A stretch of DNA of 64,000 nt from CAVYXA01 sp963846775 (GTDB taxonomy: Bacteria > Verrucomicrobiota > Verrucomicrobiia > Chthoniobacterales > UBA10450), in contig CAWJXB010000006.1 of assembly GCA_963846775.1 (NCBI GenBank), forward strand, positions 1,612,001 through 1,676,000. The letters run 5' to 3'. Both the position numbers and the translations under genes were made by a program. This document shows positions 31,575-38,265 of this stretch, piece by piece (position 1 is the stretch's first letter; the number at the start of each line of letters is the position of its first letter). The notes below the pieces were generated by a model. The model was not told where the DNA came from. It worked only from the letters and a program-made list of their open reading frames with translations, and did no database searches.

Positions 31575-31727
31575 CTCCACCTCCTGGTTGAACGACGGGT
31601 CCGCTGGCCCGACCGCGAAAGCCCAAGGCTCCGCACACCAGAAAAGCTCTGGCGGTGTACACCGCAGTCCGCTTTTGAACAAATGATCGAGCTCAGATCG
31701 CCTAACGAATGAACTCCAACAGAGACT

Positions 31728-31772
31728 CGTTAGGTATAAATGTAATAAAAAAACCGGAGCCTACGGGGTTCG
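31728..31772. repeat. Displaced tRNA-Asp 3' end (att-like copy)
   Basis: Matches 34159-34207, the tRNA-Asp 3' end and the sequence beyond it, with a few gaps. Both have CGTTAGG, ATAAATGTAATA, an A run, and CCGGAGCCTACGGGG followed by TCG. No complete tRNA is present here. It is followed by a CCCGC-GAGG-GCGGG hairpin. This is the pattern left by insertion at a tRNA 3' end; the differences suggest an old event. Confidence 0.6.
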
Positions 31773-32179
31773 GGTCCTCCCGCGAGGGCGGGATCATTTG
31801 CGGCTTTTCCATAGCCGAAACGGAAGATCGCTGACTCGCTGCCAACGGACGCCCCCGAAAGCATTCGGGGCTGGGTCGAGCCCCTGAAACCGACCATTGG
31901 AAACCTTTTTGACACTGCGTCAATCTGACCTCTGATTTCTGACCTGTGACGTCTGAAAAGTGGAGTTACTGACCCTTCGTTTGATACCCTTTCCACACTC
32001 GCCTCACAGGGGCGTGCATCGCGAACGATACATGCGAGTGGTTCAGCCGCCGTTGGCTGCTGCGTACCTTCAGCGCAAATTGCCAATCAACGAACACTAA
32101 CGCAGCGCCTGCGACACCTTGAATCAGTTTCGATGCCAAGCGCCGTACCGAATCTGACGATGCTGCGACTCACAATATA
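31773..32179. other. Gene-free stretch inside the tRNA-bounded segment
   Basis: No supported gene. It contains a small G/C hairpin (31779-31792) and a degenerate run of TCTGACCT/TCTGA words (about 31925-31960). A 118-codon minus-strand frame (31730-32086) has no recognisable domain and no ribosome site. Confidence 0.4.
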
Positions 32180-33865
32180 CTAGTCCGGTGGCAGCGATGT
32201 GCCGCTATACTGTTTGGCCAGCGCGATATCGCCAGCGTTGATGCTGCCGTTCACGTTCACATCAGCACGGAAGTTGGCCGCCGTGACTGCTTGCCCCGTT
32301 TGGCTCTTCGCCAGCGCGATATCGGCGGCATTCACCGCGCGATTAGCATTCACGTCACCGATCAGGAACCCCATCGGGATATCGATGTCGGTCGCCGGTG
32401 CATCGCTGGCGCCATTGACGCCATTGATCCGCACATTGATCACCTGCGCGTTGGCAATGTTCGTCAGCGGGACGGTAACTACCGCGCCACTGACCGATAC
32501 GTTGCCCGTGCAGACGCCACCGCTACCAACGCAACCCGTGCCGCTGGTAACTTGCGCTTGCGGACTGCCGGTTACCGTTACGTTGCCAGAGAAGGTGACT
32601 ACCAACGTGAAGTCGTTGGTGCCACCACTGGTCCGGGATTCCACTCCCGAGCTGCCAGTGAGCGGCATGTTGATGTCGAATGTACCTGCCCCACCGTGAG
32701 TCTTTCGCGAGACCGCGCTCGTTACCGTGGGGGAGGACGCGGCGAGTAATTCGACTGTACTCACCGTGGTAGTCGCCGTGTTGAAGCCGTCGGCGACCAG
32801 CACCCGGCCATCGGGTAGGGTGCCCTGCGCGTCTCCAGCGCGGTTCCCGATCATCGCCGGGCCGGCGCTGAACGTACCGCTGCTGATGGTGAAGACGTGG
32901 GTGGAGGTAGTGGAATTACCACTGGAATCTGCGCCGTCGGTGATCGCCAGTTGGCCCGTGCCGAAGGGCGAGACGCCGCCGTAGTTGCCGAGCCCGCCGG
33001 TGCCCGCCGAGCCGAGGTTGGTCCAACTGTTCGCCACCGGGTCGTAGCGCAGTAGCGTATCCGTCGTCGTGAAGGCGGGTAGGATCACCCCACCGTAGAC
33101 GTAGATCAGCCCGTTGTAGGCCGTACCGTAGGTGTTGGTGCGGAAATCGGGCAGCGTCGCCCCCGTAGTCCAGGTGTTGGTGGCGATGTCGTAGATGAAG
33201 TTGGTGTTCAGGCCGTTGTTGAAGTCGTCGCCGCCCATGACGTAGAACTTGCCGTTGACCACCGCTCCCGCCGCCGCTTCGACGCCAGGACTGGTGGGCA
33301 TGTTCGCGCCGCTGGTCCAGGTGTTGGTGGCGATGTCGTAGATGCGCAAAGCGTTGGTGACGCTGGTGCCGCCGATGAAGCCGCCGGCGACGTAGATTTT
33401 GCCGTTCCACGCGCCGATAGTGCCCTGGCCGAGAGGGACGGGCAGCGGGGCGACGTTGCTCCAGGTGTTGGTCGTGTTGTCATAGCGCGAGACCTGGTTG
33501 TACAAGATCGGCGTGGCGTCGGCGCTCTGGCCGCCGGCGACGTAAAGCAAGTTGTCCGTGCCGAGGGCGGCCTGGAAGGCATAACGGGCCGGAGGCTGGG
33601 GCGGGCCCGGCTGCCACGCGGCCGGGTCATTCGGAGCCTCGGGTGCACGGATGGCTGTGATGCCGCCAGAGGATGCAGCCACCCCCGCTTGGGCGCTTGG
33701 CGCGAAAGCACCGACAGCGCCAGCCGAGGCCGGACCCTGCGACGGGCTGCCGGTCGAGACCTGCAAAGCGCGAGCCACCGTTGAGCCGATGACGAGAAGC
33801 GACAACAGAATAAACAGACTTGGAAGCAGATGAGCTTTGATAGACGGATTGATTTGTTTTTTCAT
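32180..33865 (-). CDS. Secreted Kelch-repeat protein with dockerin-like C-terminus
   Basis: 561 residues. A signal peptide (HLLPSLFILLSLLVIGSTVA) is followed by a Kelch beta-propeller with about five repeats of the form NTW...A.LP.......NGKIYVAGG, a linker, and a beta-rich domain. The C-terminus has two calcium-loop segments, GDVNANRAVNAADIALAK and DVNVNGSINAGDIALAK, typical of type I dockerin-like modules. AAAGGAG lies before the ATG. It is alone in the 2.4-kb segment flanked by the tRNA-Asp repeat, and its GC-rich repetitive coding style differs from its neighbours, so it may be acquired. Probably cell-surface or extracellular carbohydrate-related binding. Confidence 0.88.
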   Translation of the reverse strand: MKKQINPSIKAHLLPSLFILLSLLVIGSTVARALQVSTGSPSQGPASAGAVGAFAPSAQAGVAASSGGITAIRAPEAPNDPAAWQPGPPQPPARYAFQAALGTDNLLYVAGGQSADATPILYNQVSRYDNTTNTWSNVAPLPVPLGQGTIGAWNGKIYVAGGFIGGTSVTNALRIYDIATNTWTSGANMPTSPGVEAAAGAVVNGKFYVMGGDDFNNGLNTNFIYDIATNTWTTGATLPDFRTNTYGTAYNGLIYVYGGVILPAFTTTDTLLRYDPVANSWTNLGSAGTGGLGNYGGVSPFGTGQLAITDGADSSGNSTTSTHVFTISSGTFSAGPAMIGNRAGDAQGTLPDGRVLVADGFNTATTTVSTVELLAASSPTVTSAVSRKTHGGAGTFDINMPLTGSSGVESRTSGGTNDFTLVVTFSGNVTVTGSPQAQVTSGTGCVGSGGVCTGNVSVSGAVVTVPLTNIANAQVINVRINGVNGASDAPATDIDIPMGFLIGDVNANRAVNAADIALAKSQTGQAVTAANFRADVNVNGSINAGDIALAKQYSGTSLPPD

Positions 33866-34158
33866 GTGGGAATTTCTCCTTTGAATTTGCTAATCGCAGA
33901 AGCTGCGGAATAGACGATGCAGTGCGACATTGTCGCGAGGTTATTTTTGTTTGGTAGCAAGTGTCAATCTTTTTTCGACCTTTTTGGATTTGGATTGCCC
34001 TAATGAAAAGGGGCCGTGCGCGAGGGAAAGTGCCCCCCTGGCGTGATTCGAAGCACCGAAGCGCGAACGGAGCTATTTTGTCGTTTTTTCATGGCGCTCT
34101 CGGTGGGATTGGCCTCACGAAACCAGCCTTGTGCCTAACGATTTAACATCTCTCAATC
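33866..34158. other. Intergenic region upstream of the Kelch gene
   Basis: No gene supported. AT-rich near 33940-33970 (TTATTTTTGTTTGG), which may contain the Kelch gene promoter on the minus strand. A short plus-strand frame (33961-34146) has no support. Confidence 0.35.
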
Positions 34159-34207
34159 CGTTAGGGAATAAATGTAATACAAAAATCCCCGGAGCCTACG
34201 GGGCTCG
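34159..34207. repeat. tRNA-Asp 3' end plus flank (second att-like copy)
   Basis: The tRNA-side copy of the imperfect direct repeat at 31728-31772. It covers the T-loop and acceptor end of tRNA-Asp and about 30 bp beyond it. With its partner it brackets the Kelch gene. Confidence 0.6.
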
Positions 34208-34263
34208 AACCCGCAACCTCCGCCGTGACAGGGCGGCGCTCTAACCAATTGAGCTAAGGCTCC
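34190..34263 (-). tRNA. tRNA-Asp (GTC)
   Basis: A 74-nt cloverleaf on the minus strand: acceptor GGAGCCT pairs with AGGCTCC, the D-arm is AGCTCAATTGGTTAGAGC, the anticodon loop is CTGTCAC with anticodon GTC, and the T-arm is GCGGGTTCGAGCCCCGT. CCA is not encoded. Its 3' end is the repeated att-like sequence. Confidence 0.95.
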
Positions 34264-34332
34264 TCGCAAAAAGCGGAATGCAGGTTAGTCGCATGCCCGC
34301 TGGCTTCAACTGATTTTCGCGCCGCGGACCAA

Positions 34333-35280
34333 TCAGACGTTCGGATTTCGGATTTGCTGGAGAAACTCCCGCGCCTGATCAACATCGACGTTAATCTGGC
34401 GGACGAGCGCGTCGATGTTCTCGAACTTTTTCTCGGGCCGGAGAAAACGGATAAAGCGTACCTCCAACTCTTTGCCGTAAATCTCGCGCTCGAAGTCGAG
34501 CAGATAAATCTCCAGAACGCGGTCGGTTTTTTCGGCAACGGTCGGGCGAACGCCGAGATTAACCAACCCCGGAAAGACCACTCCATCGAGTGAAGCTTCC
34601 GCGAAATAAACTCCATTCGGCGGGAATTGCTCGCTGTGAGCGCTCAAATTCGCTGTCGGGAACCCGATCTTTTTTCCAAGATTATCGCCGCCGACCACCG
34701 TGCCGAGAATGGTGTAGTCGCGTCCGAGCATTTCGGCCGCTTTGGCGAAATCGCCGGTCTCTACGGCCTTGCGAATCGCTGTGCTGCTAACCACGGCCCC
34801 GTTGACAGTGACGGGCGGAATTCCGACGACCTGGAAGCCAGACTCGGCGCCGAGTTTCTTGAGAAGATCGAGATTTCCGCGCCGGTTTTTCCCGAACGAC
34901 CATTCGTGCCCGACACAGATCTCGCGCAACGGCTTCGAGTTTGCCACTAGTTGCCGAACGAAATCTTCCGGCTCGGTCGCGGCGAATTCTTTGTCGAACT
35001 GAATGATCAAGAGGTGGCTCACACCAAGACCACGGATCAGCGCGATTTTGTGCTGCGTCGCCGTGAGCAGATGGGGCGCGCGCTCCGGTCGCAACACCTT
35101 CATCGGATGTGGATCAAATGTCACCACGACGGGCGTGCCTTTTTCAGCCTCCGCGTGCCCGGCCGAAGTTGAGATCACCGCCTGATGCCCGCGATGGACA
35201 CCGTCGAAGACGCCGATGGCGAGGAAAACGGGGCCGGGCAAACGAGCGAGGTCGGGGATGGAATGAAGGATTTCCATCAT
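34333..35280 (-). CDS. ribF: Bifunctional riboflavin kinase / FAD synthetase
   Basis: 315 residues. The N-terminal nucleotidyltransferase half has AIGVFDGVHRGHQAV and STAIRKAVETGDFAKA. The C-terminal flavokinase half has NLGKKIGFPTANL and the G/N-rich GVYFAEASLDG with LVNLGVRPT. It makes FMN and FAD from riboflavin and ATP. ATG at 35280 directly follows repetitive ATGACGAA sequence. It belongs to the common bacterial order truB-ribF, here separated by an inserted four-helix-bundle gene. Confidence 0.95.
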   Translation of the reverse strand: MMEILHSIPDLARLPGPVFLAIGVFDGVHRGHQAVISTSAGHAEAEKGTPVVVTFDPHPMKVLRPERAPHLLTATQHKIALIRGLGVSHLLIIQFDKEFAATEPEDFVRQLVANSKPLREICVGHEWSFGKNRRGNLDLLKKLGAESGFQVVGIPPVTVNGAVVSSTAIRKAVETGDFAKAAEMLGRDYTILGTVVGGDNLGKKIGFPTANLSAHSEQFPPNGVYFAEASLDGVVFPGLVNLGVRPTVAEKTDRVLEIYLLDFEREIYGKELEVRFIRFLRPEKKFENIDALVRQINVDVDQAREFLQQIRNPNV

Positions 35281-35345
35281 CGCAATGACGAATGACGGAT
35301 GACGAATGACGAATTAATGCCGAAATCCGAATGACGAACGGATTT
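35281..35345. repeat. Degenerate ATGACGAA word repeat
   Basis: About 65 bp made of near-tandem copies of ATGACGAA/ATGACGGA between ribF and the next gene. The same word fills gaps at 35815-35920, 36640-36765 and 53357-53490. Confidence 0.75.
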
Positions 35346-35389
35346 GCCGCACAGTGTCATTTGGTAATTCGGAGGTTCCTTGGCCTTCC

Positions 35390-35845
35390 TCATTCGCGCT
35401 GTTTTCCAGTTCGCCAAATCCTTGAGAAGATTAGGTGCAACGCCTTTGCCCGCGCCACAGCTCGCGCCGCTTCAAATTTCAGCTCCGGCACGGCGTATGC
35501 GGCCATTCGCAAAAAATGTTTGCTCTCACGTGCTTCTTTCTTGCACGTCCCAACATTCTTCAGGAACTCCCGTTTAGAAACTGCGTCGTCGGCTTCGGCG
35601 TAGTTCGCCCCAACGCTCGTGCCAGCTCCGACCAATTGACTGATAATTCGATCGGCCAGCGGTCCGGGTGGAATTTTCTTTGCGAAATCAATGATTCTTT
35701 CACCAAAGCGAGCAGTCCGATCTTCGAGATCGTAAATAGGCTTTGTTCCCGGCTCCTCTCGCACAACAGCGTTTTCGTCTTCTACCCAGAACGCATCCTC
35801 ATCACGCGCGAGTTCGCCATTCGTCATTCGTTCGTCATCCGTCAT
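35390..35845 (-). CDS. Four-helix bundle protein (23S rRNA intervening-sequence type)
   Basis: Recognised by ERIIDFAKKIPPGPLADRII, then VGAGTSVGANYAEADDAVS and KREFLKNVGTCKKEARESKH, the hallmark of the small helical family first noted in 23S rRNA intervening sequences and now known as scattered, often mobile, genes of unknown role. The family is about 120 residues; this frame is 151. The extra N-terminus (MTDDERMTNGEL) is encoded by the ATGACGAA repeat, so the real start may lie further in. It splits truB from ribF, suggesting insertion into the operon. Confidence 0.85.
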   Translation of the reverse strand: MTDDERMTNGELARDEDAFWVEDENAVVREEPGTKPIYDLEDRTARFGERIIDFAKKIPPGPLADRIISQLVGAGTSVGANYAEADDAVSKREFLKNVGTCKKEARESKHFLRMAAYAVPELKFEAARAVARAKALHLIFSRIWRTGKQRE

Positions 35846-35920
35846 TCGTCATTGTCTTCGTCATTCCTTCGTCATTCCTTCGTCATTTGTCGTTCGTCAT
35901 CCGTCATTCGCTACGCTCCC
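35815..35920. repeat. Degenerate ATGACGAA/TTCGTCAT word repeat
   Basis: A long run of TTCGTCATTCGTCAT-type words on the plus strand between truB and the four-helix-bundle gene. It encodes the N-terminus of the latter and approaches the truB stop. Confidence 0.78.
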
Positions 35921-36627
35921 CTCATCCGCGAAACTTCCGGCAGACTGAGCATTCGCCGGAGAATGTCTTCACGCGGGGCGTTCTTGACTTGATCGACCGT
36001 GATCGCGTTGGCGACATCGAATCGGCCGGACCGCGTGCGCCGCAATGATTTCAGATGGGCGCCGCAGCCGAGAGCGTTGCCGATGTCGTGCACATAGGTG
36101 CGGACATAGAACCCTTTGCTGCACATCACGCTAAAATCGATTTCCGGCAGCGCGATGCGATCGATTGTGTAACGATACACGTGGACCAGGCGCGGCTCGC
36201 GCTCGACCACTTTGCCCTGGCGCGCCAGTTTATAGAGGGGGACGCCACCATGCTTTTTCGCCGAGACCATCGGCGGCATTTGATAGAAATCGCCGCGAAA
36301 CTTCTCGAACGCGGCGCGAATTTGTTCCTCGCTCAAGAGCGGGACCTCGCGCTTGTCGGTGACGTCGCCTTGTCGATCTTGGGTGCTGGTCGTTATGCCA
36401 AGAACAAATGTGCCGGCGTATTCTTTGTCCTCAGCCATGAGCAAATCCTGGATCTTGGTGCCGCGTCCGAGCGTGAGAATGAGCAACCCGGTCGCGATCG
36501 GATCGAGCGTGCCGCAATGGCCGACCTTTTTGATCCCAACCTGCCGCCGCACGAGGGCGACGACGTCGTGCGACGTCATATCTTCGGCTTTGTCCACGAG
36601 AAGGACGCCGTCAATGGTTGGAAGCAT
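35911..36627 (-). CDS. truB: tRNA pseudouridine(55) synthase
   Basis: Converts U55 in the tRNA T-loop to pseudouridine. The 238-residue protein has the catalytic aspartate in KVGHCGTLDPIATGLL, plus QMPPMVSAKKHGGVPLYKLA and CSKGFYVRTYVHDIG. The length is normal for a TruB lacking a C-terminal PUA-like extension. ATG at 36627 is preferred to the TTG two codons upstream. Part of the nusA-infB-rbfA-nrnA-truB-ribF order. Confidence 0.95.
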   Translation of the reverse strand: MLPTIDGVLLVDKAEDMTSHDVVALVRRQVGIKKVGHCGTLDPIATGLLILTLGRGTKIQDLLMAEDKEYAGTFVLGITTSTQDRQGDVTDKREVPLLSEEQIRAAFEKFRGDFYQMPPMVSAKKHGGVPLYKLARQGKVVEREPRLVHVYRYTIDRIALPEIDFSVMCSKGFYVRTYVHDIGNALGCGAHLKSLRRTRSGRFDVANAITVDQVKNAPREDILRRMLSLPEVSRMRGA

Positions 36628-36639
36628 GGCCAAAATGGT

Positions 36640-36765
36640 AATGACGGCTGACGAATGACGAATGACGGATTAATGACGAAGCACAAAGCACAAAGAGATG
36701 TGGCGCGTTCGTCATTCGTCATTGGGGTTTCCTTCGTCATTCGTCATTCGGCGTTTCGTCATTTA
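36640..36765. repeat. Degenerate ATGACGAA word repeat
   Basis: Between truB and nrnA, ATGACGAATGACGAATGACG on one side and TTCGTCATTCGTCATT on the other form an imperfect inverted arrangement around AAAGCACAAAGAG. It reaches the nrnA stop codon. Confidence 0.75.
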
Positions 36766-37742
36766 TGTTGCGCTGCAACGCTTTCGCACACTTCCCTCAA
36801 CACGCGCTCTTCCACTTCGCGCAATGTCCCGCGGATGCGCGCGCCGGCGGCGAGAACGTGACCGCCACCACCGAATTTCTGACAGATCGCGCAAACATCG
36901 ATCGCTTCATCCTTCGATCGCATGCTGACGCGCACTTTTCCGTCGTTCAGCTCCTCGAAAAACACGGCCACAATCACGCCGCGAATCGCGCGCAGATGGT
37001 CGATCAGACCTTCATTGTCCTCCGGAATCACCCCGAGCTGCGCCGCCGTCTTCAGATCGAGACTGAAAGTGGCGACGCGCCCATCGGCTTCGAAACGCAT
37101 CGTCCGCAACAATTCCCGTAGCAATTCGATGCGACGCCGTGGATAATTCTCATAGATCAACCGGCTGATCTTGCCAACATCGACACCGCATCGGACCAGT
37201 TCGGCCGCGATCTCGAATGTGCGCGCGCTTGTATTCGAGTATTGAAAAGAGCCGGTATCGGTCGTGATAGCGACGTAAAGATTTTCCGCAATGTCGCGAT
37301 CGACCGGTAGATTCTGGTCCTTCATCAGCTCGTAAAGAATCTGTCCCGTGGCGGGCGCAGTCGGATCGATATAGACGAGATCACCATAACCGGGATTGCT
37401 CGGGTGATGGTCGATGTTAATCCAAAGTTTGGCGGAACGAACGGCTTGGAGTGCGGTGCCTAACCGGTTCTGAATCGCCGTGTCGAGCGCGACAGCAACA
37501 TCGACATCCTCGGCCTGGCCGGGCGGTTTGCTCATCAGTTCCGCCCGCGCGAGAAACGAATATTTCTCCAGCATTCCGTCTTCATTCCAGACCCGCACAT
37601 CTTTGCCGAGTTTTTTTAGAGAAAGCGCCAGCGCAAGCTGACTCCCCAGCGCATCCCCATCCGGCCGCACGTGACTCATCACGGCAAACCGCTGGTGCTC
37701 GCGCAGCGCGCGACCAATTTCGGAAAATTTGGAAGTGGTCAT
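36759..37742 (-). CDS. nrnA: DHH/DHHA1 phosphoesterase, oligoribonuclease/pAp phosphatase type
   Basis: Degrades nano-RNAs and removes 3'-phosphate from pAp in NrnA relatives. From ATG at 37742 the product is 327 residues. It has VMSHVRPDGDALGSQLALA, the DHH motif in INIDHHPSNPGYGDLVYID, and the DHHA1 substrate motif KFGGGGHVLAAGARI. A longer frame to 37781 includes repeat-encoded residues and is rejected. It lies between rbfA and truB, as in many bacteria. Confidence 0.93.
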   Translation of the reverse strand: MTTSKFSEIGRALREHQRFAVMSHVRPDGDALGSQLALALSLKKLGKDVRVWNEDGMLEKYSFLARAELMSKPPGQAEDVDVAVALDTAIQNRLGTALQAVRSAKLWINIDHHPSNPGYGDLVYIDPTAPATGQILYELMKDQNLPVDRDIAENLYVAITTDTGSFQYSNTSARTFEIAAELVRCGVDVGKISRLIYENYPRRRIELLRELLRTMRFEADGRVATFSLDLKTAAQLGVIPEDNEGLIDHLRAIRGVIVAVFFEELNDGKVRVSMRSKDEAIDVCAICQKFGGGGHVLAAGARIRGTLREVEERVLREVCESVAAQHK

Positions 37743-37784
37743 GAAAACGCTCAACGTTCGACGTTCAACGGTGAAACTCAAGAA

Positions 37785-37835
37785 ACGACGGCTTCTAGCC
37801 GTTGTATTAGAGAAGACGGCTTGGAGGCCGTCATT
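37785..37835. repeat. Two small palindromes between rbfA and nrnA
   Basis: ACGGCTTCTAGCCGT and GACGGCTTGGAGGCCGTC lie in tandem, after an AACGTTCGACGTTCAACG word run (37750-37770). They resemble the dispersed palindromes elsewhere in the window; they may act as hairpins between cistrons. Confidence 0.55.
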
Positions 37836-38178
37836 CCCTGTCTTCGGGCGATTGGATCTGTTGCATGATCTCGATCACGCGGGCGCCGCGCTCGATCGAC
37901 TTATCGAGATGAAAAACCAGATGCGGCGTGTATTTGAGGACGACTCTGCGCGAAAGCTCAGCTTGCAACGCCGGGCGATTTTCTTCGAGCTTATTCAAGA
38001 CGCTCTCGTGCTGGGTTGAGCCGAGCACGCTGACAAAGACATGGGCGTTGCGCATATCGGGGGCAACATCGACGTCGTGGATGCTGACCAGCGCTTCCTC
38101 GAAGTTCAACTCGCGCGCGATGATCGCGCTCAGCTCGCGCTTGACCAATTCGTTTAGCCGCAATTGTCGATGTTTCAT
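37831..38178 (-). CDS. rbfA: 30S ribosome-binding factor A
   Basis: A small KH-fold assembly factor needed for 16S rRNA 5'-end maturation and cold adaptation. 115 residues, normal length. It has RLNELVKRELSAIIARELNF at the start and the family-typical ALVSIHDVDVAPDMRNAHVF and KYTPHLVFHLDKSIERGARV. Gene order infB-rbfA is the general bacterial one. Confidence 0.93.
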   Translation of the reverse strand: MKHRQLRLNELVKRELSAIIARELNFEEALVSIHDVDVAPDMRNAHVFVSVLGSTQHESVLNKLEENRPALQAELSRRVVLKYTPHLVFHLDKSIERGARVIEIMQQIQSPEDRE

Positions 38179-38181
38179 GTT

Positions 38182-38265
38182 CGTTGAAGCGTTGAACCGA
38201 TAAAGCGTTGAAGCGGTCAGAAAAACTTCCGTTTTAACGCTTCAACGCTTCAACCGTTTAACGAA
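38182..38265. repeat. GCGTTGAA/TTCAACGC word repeat, hairpin-forming
   Basis: GTTGAAGCGTTGAA, GCGTTGAAGCGG and then TTTTAACGCTTCAACGCTTCAACC form inverted words between infB and rbfA, capable of a large stem. The same words reappear at 62880-62985. Confidence 0.7.

Noticed and set aside
31730..32086. 118-codon minus-strand frame between the third small-gene operon and the Kelch gene
   Set aside because: It reads through the att-like repeat and word repeats, with no ribosome site and no domain.
35281..36765. CRISPR array, because of repeated short words
   Set aside because: No constant repeat length or spacer structure; the words are degenerate and near-tandem, and there are no cas genes.
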